A stretch of 5,314 nucleotides of DNA from Gammaproteobacteria bacterium (GTDB lineage Bacteria > Pseudomonadota > Gammaproteobacteria > GRL18). Shown in pieces: positions 1 through 5,314 of this stretch (positions within the stretch are counted from its first letter, which is position 1; the number at the start of each line of letters is the position of its first letter). A program made the translations under genes and the position numbers. The stretch lies in contig WTAX01000443.1 of NCBI GenBank assembly GCA_013139395.1, forward strand, positions 1 to 5,314, written 5' to 3'. The notes beneath the pieces were generated by a model. That model did not search any database, had not been told where the DNA came from, and worked only from the letters and a program-made list of their open reading frames with translations.

Positions 1-177
1 CGAAAATTACAGATAGCCGCACAAGAGGATGATATTTCAAATGAGGATAATGACCTTGCCCTGCTGGATGAAGTCTGCCCTGAAGATGAAATGAATGAAT
101 CAACACTTATTCCAAAAGTGGATGAAATTGCTGATCAGGAAGAACATCAATTACACAATAACGAGAACCTGTCATGA
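1..177 (+). CDS. C-terminal end of upstream FDH-cluster protein, probably DUF3306 family (5' partial)
   Basis: Reading frame 1 is open from the left edge to a TGA at 175-177 and gives 58 residues, beginning RKLQIAAQEDD and ending NNENLS. The tail is strongly acidic (many D and E), has no membrane segment and looks like a disordered C-terminus. The gene itself lies mostly outside the window, so the family cannot be read directly. The call rests on context: in related FDH loci the gene just before the large iron-sulfur protein is usually a DUF3306 protein, whose core is followed by an acidic tail of this sort. The first few residues (RKLQ) could be the end of that core. Its stop lies directly before or within 12 bases of the next start, so the two are probably translationally linked. 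The coding assignment is fairly safe; the family name is an inference. Confidence 0.5.
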   Translation, partial: RKLQIAAQEDDISNEDNDLALLDEVCPEDEMNESTLIPKVDEIADQEEHQLHNNENLS

Positions 178-189
178 GTGAACTCTTTT

Positions 190-1812
190 ATGAATGAAAA
201 TAATGAAAATCTGACCTCTCTGGTTAATTACAAAGCACGTAAAAAAGCGCTGCAGGCGTTTAATAAAGAATCGGTTACAGCAACCAGTCTGGTGAAATTT
301 CAGTCATTAGGACGTATTGCGGTGATTGGTGGAATGGAAGCCATGGAGTTTGCCCCTCGTCTAAATGAAAAACTGCATCCACAGGTTGTTTTGACCAGTG
401 GTTCTGAAGAACCCGGAGTGCCGGTCATCGCTGTGGGCGGGCGTGACATTCAAATTCAGGGTTATCTGGGGGCTTTTAAAATCCATCTGGGTGAAAAGGG
501 CAAGGCTAATGCAGAAGCTCTAGAAGTTGATTTAATACTGGATTTGAGTGAACAGCCGCTATTGAGTATGGCAATGAAACCTCTGGGCTATTTTGTCTCA
601 ACGACAGATGAAGTTCAGTTGCTTTCGATAATAGATGAACTGTTTGACATGACAGGCAGCTTTGAAAAACCTCTCTATACAGATTATGACCCTTCTATTT
701 GTGCTCACAGCAGGTCGGGTAAGACTGCCTGTACACGCTGTATTGACAGCTGTCCTGCTGAAGCGGTTGTTTCACTTGGGGATATGATTGAAGTCAATTC
801 TCAACTCTGTCAGGGGGGAGGTGTTTGTGCCACAGTATGTCCCAGTGGTGCACTTAGTTATTCCTATCCTCAAGCCAAAGATCTGCTAAAGAAAATTCGC
901 ATCATGCTGCGTACTTATGCACAGGAAGGTGGTCAGGATCCCATTCTGGCTTTTATGGCAGAAGACGATGGCAATGCTTATCAGTTGTCTGAGCAAAATA
1001 ATATTCTCAGCGTTAGTGTTGAAGAGCTGGCCAGTGTCGGACTGGAGACCTGGCTCACAGCTCTGGCTTATGGTGCACGTACCGTGTTACTGGTAGACAA
1101 TGGTGCTATTCCGGAAAAAGTGGCCGAAGAATTACACCGGCAGCTTGATATTGCAGCCGAAATACTCTCGGCAATAAATTATGCACAGGACAGTATTCAG
1201 CTGGTGAAAACTGAACACATGAAGCATCAACAGCCTGTTGCTATGCGAGAAATTACTCCAGCCTATTTTTCTGCCAATAGCGGCAAAAGACAGGCCGCAT
1301 TTTTTGCCATCGATCATCTGTATCAGCAAGCTGATAAGAGCCGGCCTATGATTTCTTTGCCCAGCGGAGCAATGTTTGGCAGCGCATCCATTGATGACAA
1401 GTGTACTCTTTGTCAGTCATGCGTCGCTGTTTGTCCCGGTAAGGCACTGCATTCAGGTAATGGCGTACCACAGATACAATTTGTCGAAGCTAATTGTCTG
1501 CAATGTGGTATGTGTACCAGAACCTGTCCTGAAAATGCCATCACCATTTCACCCCGTTTTCTGTTTGATCGGGAACAACGTAATCAGTCCAGAATTCTGC
1601 ATGAAGAAGCTCCTTTTGACTGTATCTCCTGTGGTAAACCTTTTGCAACGGCATCGGTAATAGAAACAATGCTGGTTAAATTACAGTATCACAGTATGTT
1701 CCAAAGTGAGCGTGCACGTAATCGTTTAAGAATGTGTGAAGACTGTCGAGTGGTTGATGTTGTCCAGGATGCGGATGCAATGGCCATGCAGGACGAAAAG
1801 TCTGTCCACTAA
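190..1812 (+). CDS. FDH-cluster 4Fe-4S ferredoxin-type protein, about 540 aa
   Basis: This is a soluble iron-sulfur protein of the kind found in proteobacterial FDH clusters, with no signal peptide or membrane segment. Numbering is from ATG 190. An N-terminal part (about 40-165) without cysteines precedes cluster 1, C171-x9-C181-x2-C184-x3-C188-P. Cluster 2 has only C207, C213 and C217-P; G210 sits where CxxCxxC would place the middle cysteine. Residues about 235-330 lack cysteine and loosely resemble the FlpD/MvhD-type domain of hydrogenase and heterodisulfide reductase partners (my inference). Clusters 3 and 4 are complete: C405/C408/C411/C415-P and C436/C439/C442/C446-P. The C-terminus adds C478-x2-C481 and C516-x2-C519. 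Its role is probably electron transfer or FDH maturation, but it is not established. Start: ATG 190 is preferred, though GTG 178 is in frame, adds four residues and abuts the upstream TGA; neither has a strong Shine-Dalgarno. Confidence 0.9.
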   Translation: MNENNENLTSLVNYKARKKALQAFNKESVTATSLVKFQSLGRIAVIGGMEAMEFAPRLNEKLHPQVVLTSGSEEPGVPVIAVGGRDIQIQGYLGAFKIHLGEKGKANAEALEVDLILDLSEQPLLSMAMKPLGYFVSTTDEVQLLSIIDELFDMTGSFEKPLYTDYDPSICAHSRSGKTACTRCIDSCPAEAVVSLGDMIEVNSQLCQGGGVCATVCPSGALSYSYPQAKDLLKKIRIMLRTYAQEGGQDPILAFMAEDDGNAYQLSEQNNILSVSVEELASVGLETWLTALAYGARTVLLVDNGAIPEKVAEELHRQLDIAAEILSAINYAQDSIQLVKTEHMKHQQPVAMREITPAYFSANSGKRQAAFFAIDHLYQQADKSRPMISLPSGAMFGSASIDDKCTLCQSCVAVCPGKALHSGNGVPQIQFVEANCLQCGMCTRTCPENAITISPRFLFDREQRNQSRILHEEAPFDCISCGKPFATASVIETMLVKLQYHSMFQSERARNRLRMCEDCRVVDVVQDADAMAMQDEKSVH

Positions 1813-1896
1813 TGTTGATGAATTGGTAATTTTACTCCCTTTAAGTCATTTTTTTCTTTTTAGAAGTGGCTTGTTTATTGCTCTACTTAATATATC

Positions 1897-1900
1897 AGGA
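1897..1900 (+). promoter_or_regulatory. Ribosome binding site that fixes the TorD-family start
   Basis: AGGA lies six bases before ATG 1907. This supports ATG 1907 over the in-frame upstream codons, such as ATG 1736. Those would run 57 extra residues back through the end of the iron-sulfur gene and across the intergenic gap, adding sequence that does not look like a TorD protein. Confidence 0.6.
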
Positions 1901-1906
1901 AATAGG

Positions 1907-2590
1907 ATGATAACTCAAAGACAATCTGACTCAATCAGCTCTAATTCAATAAAGACTGATCAGAAAATCAGCGTTGAAGAAGCTGTAGTTGAACCTGCAG
2001 CGGCAATGGATTGTATTGCAGAAGAACAGCATTATCGTTCATCGGTGTATAAAGTGCTGGCAGGATTGTTGAGAACAGCACCTGACAATGATGCTCTGGA
2101 GCAGGTATCTGCATTTGCCGCAATAGAGCAGGAAGGTGATGAACTGGCGTTAGCAATGTCAATGCTGGGTTTGTCGGCAAAAGCAAGTGATGCTGATGCA
2201 GTGGATGATGAATTTCATGCACTGTTTATCGGTCTGGGAAGAGGTGAACTAATGCCTTATGCATCATGGTATCTCACCGGATTTCTTATGGAGAGGCCAT
2301 TGAGTGTTTTAAGAGATGAGCTGGCTGCCCTGGGATTTGAACGCAGTGAAAACGTTCATGAACCTGAAGATCATATTGCTGCTCTGTGTGAGGTTATGGC
2401 GATGATGATTGATGAGGGTTTTGCCATACATCAACAGGAAAAATTTTTTACCGGACATATGTCAAACTGGCTGGATCATTTCTTTACAGATTTAAGTCAG
2501 GCAGAGGCGGCAGTTTTTTATCGTTCTGTGGGGCGATTCGGTCAGGCATTCAGTGCATTTGAAAAACAGTATCTGACAATGCCTGTGTAG
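1907..2590 (+). CDS. TorD-family molybdoenzyme chaperone (FDH-specific)
   Basis: This is a 227-residue, cysteine-poor, helical cytoplasmic protein. TorD/DmsD-family chaperones bind the Tat signal and apo-form of a molybdoenzyme and delay export until cofactor is loaded. Sequence support: the segment FIGLGRGELMPYASWYLTG at 107-125, then PLSVLRDELAALGF at 131-144, and the family signature EPEDHIAALCEVM at 152-164, containing the E-P-x-D-H core. About 35 polar residues precede the first conserved helix (around QHYRSSVYKVLAGLL), making it slightly longer than a typical TorD of about 200 aa; the later Met34 has no ribosome binding site, so I keep ATG 1907. It sits 94 bp after the iron-sulfur gene and 58 bp before the small Tat gene. 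The natural client is FdhA encoded downstream, inferred from position. The frame ends with three stops in a row (TAG TAA TAA). Confidence 0.93.
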   Translation: MITQRQSDSISSNSIKTDQKISVEEAVVEPAAAMDCIAEEQHYRSSVYKVLAGLLRTAPDNDALEQVSAFAAIEQEGDELALAMSMLGLSAKASDADAVDDEFHALFIGLGRGELMPYASWYLTGFLMERPLSVLRDELAALGFERSENVHEPEDHIAALCEVMAMMIDEGFAIHQQEKFFTGHMSNWLDHFFTDLSQAEAAVFYRSVGRFGQAFSAFEKQYLTMPV

Positions 2591-2608
2591 TAATAAATAA
2601 ACAAACAA

Positions 2609-2627
2609 TACTCTTTAGTCGAGAGTA
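2609..2627 (+). repeat. Short inverted repeat in the leader of the small Tat gene
   Basis: TACTCT at 2609-2614 is the reverse complement of AGAGTA at 2622-2627, with a 7-base loop. It is not followed by a T-run, so it does not look like an intrinsic terminator. TACTC could instead pair with GAGTA at 2641-2645, the downstream edge of the ribosome binding site, so two exclusive foldings are possible. The stem is only 6 bp and may be chance. Confidence 0.45.
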
Positions 2628-2645
2628 CCCCTTAGTGGAGGAGTA
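2615..2645 (+). repeat. Near-tandem direct repeat covering the ribosome binding segment
   Basis: TTAGTCGAGAGTA at 2615-2627 is repeated almost exactly as TTAGTGGAGGAGTA at 2632-2645, separated by CCCC. The second copy contains the functional Shine-Dalgarno of the next gene. It may have arisen by local duplication; significance is unclear. Confidence 0.5.
2637..2643 (+). promoter_or_regulatory. Strong Shine-Dalgarno for the small Tat protein
   Basis: GGAGGAG lies five bases before ATG 2649. It is one of the two best ribosome binding sites in the window and suggests efficient translation of the short Tat protein. This supports the gene being real despite its size. Confidence 0.8.
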
Positions 2646-2648
2646 GTA

Positions 2649-2855
2649 ATGAACAAAGATATGAATCAATCTGTTGATACACAGCGTAGAGAATTTATGC
2701 GTGATTCAATATCAGCAAGTGTCAGTGTAGCTGTTGTTGCCGCTGTGCCTGGAAGTGCGGTGGCTCTGGAAGAAGAAACACCGGTGATAAAAAAACAGCA
2801 GGGTTATCATCTGAGCAATCATATACTTGATTATTACAAATCGGCTGCAAGTTAA
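2649..2855 (+). CDS. Small twin-arginine protein, 'formate dehydrogenase region TAT target' type
   Basis: A 68-residue protein. The N-terminus carries a twin-arginine motif, RREFMRDS (R13, R14), followed by a moderately hydrophobic stretch at about 21-40 and a plausible AVA cleavage site at 37-39. The mature part would be only about 29 residues, with the segment GYHLSNHILDYY at 52-63. Size, Tat motif, the GYHxxxHIxxYY tail and its place directly before fdhA fit the small family known as formate dehydrogenase region TAT target (TIGR02811). The protein is therefore probably exported by Tat or held at the membrane by an uncleaved signal, perhaps together with FdhA. Its molecular role is not known; a small accessory FDH subunit or assembly factor are options. 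It lies 58 bp after the TorD-type gene and 102 bp before fdhA. It has no cysteines and hence no Fe-S or haem motif. Confidence 0.9.
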   Translation: MNKDMNQSVDTQRREFMRDSISASVSVAVVAAVPGSAVALEEETPVIKKQQGYHLSNHILDYYKSAAS

Positions 2856-2874
2856 TCAGAAGTCATTAACCAAT

Positions 2875-2895
2875 AAAATTGGGTGAAACAATTTT
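2875..2895 (+). repeat. Inverted repeat 1 in the fdhA leader
   Basis: AAAATTG at 2875-2881 is a perfect reverse complement of CAATTTT at 2889-2895, with a 7-base loop GGTGAAA. The stem is AT-rich. The T-run that follows is mainly part of the stem itself, so terminator activity would be weak at best. It ends two bases before the second inverted repeat and shares its AAAATT/AATTTT core. Confidence 0.6.
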
Positions 2896-2896
2896 T

Positions 2897-2942
2897 AGTA
2901 ACATAAAATTTTAAAAATAGATTTAGTTAATTTTATGTTACT
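2897..2942 (+). repeat. Inverted repeat 2: perfect 14-bp arms just before the fdhA ribosome binding site
   Basis: AGTAACATAAAATT at 2897-2910 is matched by its exact reverse complement AATTTTATGTTACT at 2929-2942. An 18-base AT-rich interval separates them, and TAAA/TTTA at 2912-2915 and 2922-2925 could add four further pairs. As RNA it would form a long stem-loop ending three bases before the fdhA Shine-Dalgarno. As DNA the arm centres are about 32 bp apart, roughly three helical turns on one face. No T-run follows, so it is not an intrinsic terminator. Likely roles are mRNA processing or stabilisation of the fdhA transcript, control of translation, or paired protein binding sites. It does not match the FNR consensus or an obvious NarL heptamer. 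Confidence 0.75.
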
Positions 2943-2945
2943 CAA

Positions 2946-2951
2946 GAGGGG
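2946..2951 (+). promoter_or_regulatory. Ribosome binding site of fdhA
   Basis: GAGGGG lies six bases before ATG 2958. A second purine block, AGGA at 2953-2956, is too close to the start to serve alone. This sets the fdhA start, which is otherwise judged from the Tat signal further in. Confidence 0.7.
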
Positions 2952-2957
2952 TAGGAA

Positions 2958-5314
2958 ATGAAGTTAAGAAAAGTATCTGAACAAGTTGTTGTGGAAGACG
3001 CACAAATTTCCCCTGAAAGTTATGCAAATATCTCAGACGGTGAAACTAATAATAAACGAACAGTCACTGGTCAGGCTGTGTCACGCCGTACATTTTTACG
3101 AAATTCCGGCTTGATGGCTGGCGGCGCTACAGTTGTCAGTACCGGCTTTGGTCTGGGCATGATGAAAAAAGCCGAGGCTAAGGAAGTAGAAAAAGGTGCC
3201 ACGACGCTGACAAGAACCATCTGCTCACATTGCTCTGTCGGTTGCGGTATTATCGCTGAAGTACAAAATGGTGTATGGACCGGGCAGGAACCTGCGTTTG
3301 ACCATCCCTTTAACAAAGGTGCTCATTGTGCCAAAGGTGCAGCGATAAGAGAACATGGACATGGTGAGCGTCGACTAAAATACCCAACCAAACTGGTTAA
3401 TGGTAAATGGAAAAAGGTTTCCTGGGAACAGGCCATCAACGAAATTGGCGATAAGATGCTTGAAATTCGTCAGCAGTCTGGTCCTGACTCTGTCTACTTC
3501 CTTGGCTCAGCCAAACATAATAATGAACAGGCTTATCTGTTCAGAAAGTTTGCCGCCATGTGGGGTACCAATAACGTCGATCATCAGGCGCGTATCTGTC
3601 ATTCCACGACTGTTGCAGGTGTCGCTAACACCTGGGGCTATGGTGCCATGACCAACTCTTTTAATGATATTCATAATGCTCAGGCCGTTTTATTAATCGG
3701 CAGTAATCCGGCAGAGGCACATCCTGTGGCTATGCAGCATATAATGAAAGCTAAAGAAGAAAACAATGCACCTATCATTGTTATTGACCCGCGGTTTACC
3801 AGAACGGCAGCTCATGCAGAGCATTATCTGCAAATACGTCCCGGTACAGACGTGCCAATTGTCTGGGGTATGCTGTGGCATATTTTTGAAAATAAATGGG
3901 AAGATAAGCAGTTTATCAGCCAACGTGTCTATGGTATGGATGATATTCGCAAAGAAGTGGCTAAATGGACGCCGCAAGAAGTAGAGAAAGTCACGGGTGT
4001 GCCTGAGAATCAGGTTTATGCAGCGGCCAAAGCCATGGCCAACCACCGACCTGGAACCTTTATCTGGTGTATGGGTGGTACTCAGCATACGATTGGTAAT
4101 AATAATACCCGTGCCTATTGTGTTTTCCAGATGGCGCTGGGCAATATGGGTGTCTCTGGTGGTGGTACCAATATCTTCCGTGGTCATGATAACGTTCAGG
4201 GTGCGACCGATCTGGGCGTGCTTGCCAATACCTTGCCGGGTTATTACGGTTTATCCTCCGGTGCGTGGAAACACTGGTCAGGGGTCTGGAATCTTGACTA
4301 TGACTGGGTTAAAGGCCAGTTTGACAGCGGCAGTTATGAAAAGAAAAAGGACAAAGGTATTCATGTAATGAACACCAAGGGCATTCCAGTTTCTCGCTGG
4401 ATTGATGGTGTGCTTGAAGACAAAGGTAATATCGCACAAAAAGACAATGTTCGCGGCATGATTTTTTGGGGACATGCACCCAATAGTCAGACCCGTGGTA
4501 AAGAAATGAAAAAGGCGATGGAAAAACTGGATATGCTGGTGGTTGTCGATCCTTATCCTACCGTTTCAGCTGTTATGCATGATAGAACTGATGGCGTTTA
4601 TTTATTACCGGCGGCAACTCAGTTTGAAACCTATGGTTCCATTACCGCATCCAATCGTTCCATACAATGGCGTGACAAGGTTATTGAACCATTATTTGAG
4701 TCATCACCGGATCATACGATTATGTATAAACTGGCGAAGAAGCTGAATATCGCCGAGCAAATGTTTAAAAACATTAAAGTAGAAAATGATGAACCTCTGA
4801 TTGAAGATATTACCAGAGAACTCAATAATGGATTATGGACTATTGGTTATACAGGACAAAGCCCGGAGCGGCTGAAAAAGCATCAGAAAAACTGGGGGCA
4901 GTTTGATTACACTACCCTTAAAGCGGAAGGTGGTCCCTGTGATGGTGATTATTATGGTCTGCCGTGGCCATGCTGGGGAACTGCCGAGATGAATCATCCC
5001 GGAACGCCCAACCTCTATGATACCAGCAAATCGGTCGCAGATGGTGGTCTGACTTTCCGTGCACGTTTTGGTGTTGAGCGTAATGGTGTCAATCTGCTGG
5101 CAGAAAACTCTTATGGTAAAGGCTCAGAGATTAAAGATGGTTATCCTGAGTTTTCAGAGAAGTTATTGAAAAAACTGGGCTGGTGGGATGATCTGACGGA
5201 TGCAGAAAAGAAACTGGCCGAAGGTAAAAACTGGAAAACTGATCTCTCCGGCGGTATTCAGCGAGTTGCGATTAAACATGGCTGCTCACCTTTTGGTAAT
5301 GCCAAGGCAAGAGC
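2958..5314 (+). CDS. fdhA: Formate dehydrogenase catalytic subunit FdhA, Cys-type, Tat-exported (3' partial)
   Basis: This is the large molybdopterin oxidoreductase that oxidises formate to CO2 in the periplasm. It is open from ATG 2958 to the right edge, giving 785 codons; the family is about 950 residues. A Tat signal follows an unusually long 42-residue leader: SRRTFLRN (R43, R44), then a small-residue hydrophobic run at about 50-69. The 4Fe-4S motif is C89-x2-C92-x3-C96-x27-C124, with K126 placed like Lys44 of E. coli FdhF. The active site reads ARICHSTTVAG: C214, codon TGT at 3597-3599, replaces selenocysteine, with H215 next to it. R408 in FRGHDNVQGATDLG lies 194 residues after C214, matching the U140-R333 spacing of FdhF. 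IGSNPAEAHP (247-256) and VIDPRFTR (275-282) are cofactor-domain segments. Catalytic residues appear intact and no frameshift is seen. It probably partners FdhB and FdhC outside the window. Confidence 0.97.
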   Translation, partial: MKLRKVSEQVVVEDAQISPESYANISDGETNNKRTVTGQAVSRRTFLRNSGLMAGGATVVSTGFGLGMMKKAEAKEVEKGATTLTRTICSHCSVGCGIIAEVQNGVWTGQEPAFDHPFNKGAHCAKGAAIREHGHGERRLKYPTKLVNGKWKKVSWEQAINEIGDKMLEIRQQSGPDSVYFLGSAKHNNEQAYLFRKFAAMWGTNNVDHQARICHSTTVAGVANTWGYGAMTNSFNDIHNAQAVLLIGSNPAEAHPVAMQHIMKAKEENNAPIIVIDPRFTRTAAHAEHYLQIRPGTDVPIVWGMLWHIFENKWEDKQFISQRVYGMDDIRKEVAKWTPQEVEKVTGVPENQVYAAAKAMANHRPGTFIWCMGGTQHTIGNNNTRAYCVFQMALGNMGVSGGGTNIFRGHDNVQGATDLGVLANTLPGYYGLSSGAWKHWSGVWNLDYDWVKGQFDSGSYEKKKDKGIHVMNTKGIPVSRWIDGVLEDKGNIAQKDNVRGMIFWGHAPNSQTRGKEMKKAMEKLDMLVVVDPYPTVSAVMHDRTDGVYLLPAATQFETYGSITASNRSIQWRDKVIEPLFESSPDHTIMYKLAKKLNIAEQMFKNIKVENDEPLIEDITRELNNGLWTIGYTGQSPERLKKHQKNWGQFDYTTLKAEGGPCDGDYYGLPWPCWGTAEMNHPGTPNLYDTSKSVADGGLTFRARFGVERNGVNLLAENSYGKGSEIKDGYPEFSEKLLKKLGWWDDLTDAEKKLAEGKNWKTDLSGGIQRVAIKHGCSPFGNAKAR

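Noticed and set aside
1736..1906. Upstream extension of the TorD-family frame from ATG 1736
   Set aside because: It would overlap the end of the iron-sulfur gene in another frame and translate AT-rich intergenic DNA. ATG 1907 has its own AGGA at proper spacing and gives a normal family length.
1813..1906. Possible promoter or terminator between the iron-sulfur gene and the TorD-family gene
   Set aside because: TAATAT at 1888-1893 resembles a -10 box, but no -35 stands 16-18 bases upstream. The T-run near 1849-1861 is not preceded by a GC-rich hairpin. TTAAGT/ACTTAA (1841-1846 and 1885-1890) is too short and far apart to count.
2889..2896. Intrinsic terminator before fdhA
   Set aside because: The hairpin has an AT-rich stem, and the T-run is used up in its 3' arm. 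Terminating here would cut fdhA off from its operon, so a terminator reading is weak.
2856..2957. Moco riboswitch or FNR/NarL site in the fdhA leader
   Set aside because: The leader lacks the GC-rich multi-helix layout expected of a Moco element. No TTGAT-N4-ATCAA or convincing TACYYMT heptamer is present.
3400..3651. Plus-strand open frames overlapping fdhA in other frames (also 3766-3984, 3997-4368 and 4543-4746)
   Set aside because: They lie inside the intact fdhA frame, have no ribosome binding sites worth noting and show no domain-like sequence.
3693..4187. A 164-codon open frame on the minus strand inside fdhA
   Set aside because: It lies wholly opposite a well-conserved catalytic region of FdhA. 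Its translation is rich in T, H, I and C with no recognisable motif. It is a shadow of the coding strand.

Overview
The window is one stretch of a formate dehydrogenase (FDH) gene cluster, with every gene on the + strand. Its gene order matches FDH loci known from Gammaproteobacteria such as Shewanella and other proteobacteria. The protein sequences look gammaproteobacterial. Base composition is moderate and fairly AT-rich, with AT-rich intergenic DNA. I cannot name the genus from this window.

Layout from left to right: (1) the last 58 codons of an upstream gene with an acidic tail, probably the DUF3306 protein that usually sits here; (2) a roughly 540-residue cytoplasmic iron-sulfur protein with four ferredoxin-like cysteine clusters and a C-terminal CxxC...CxxC pair; (3) a TorD-family chaperone; (4) a 68-residue twin-arginine protein of the 'formate dehydrogenase region TAT target' type; (5) the first 785 codons of fdhA, the molybdenum/tungsten bis-MGD catalytic subunit. 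This copy of fdhA uses cysteine, not selenocysteine, in the active site, and it runs off the right edge. The iron-sulfur FdhB and cytochrome b FdhC subunits would be expected next but lie outside the window.

The likely division of labour is as follows. The TorD-like protein holds the Tat signal and apo-form of FdhA until cofactor is inserted. FdhA is then exported folded to the periplasm and oxidises formate to CO2, passing electrons through its N-terminal 4Fe-4S cluster towards FdhB/FdhC and the quinone pool. The ferredoxin-like protein, the DUF3306-type protein and the small Tat protein are conserved companions without a settled function.

The non-coding DNA is limited to short gaps (94, 58 and 102 bp). 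The most notable is the 102-bp fdhA leader, which holds two consecutive perfect inverted repeats that share an AAAATT/AATTTT core, just before the fdhA ribosome binding site. The leader of the small Tat gene holds a hairpin and a near-duplicate of its ribosome-binding segment. No RNA genes, mobile elements, CRISPR arrays or convincing promoters were found. The region is mostly an ordinary metabolic operon, not an unknown defence or mobile system.
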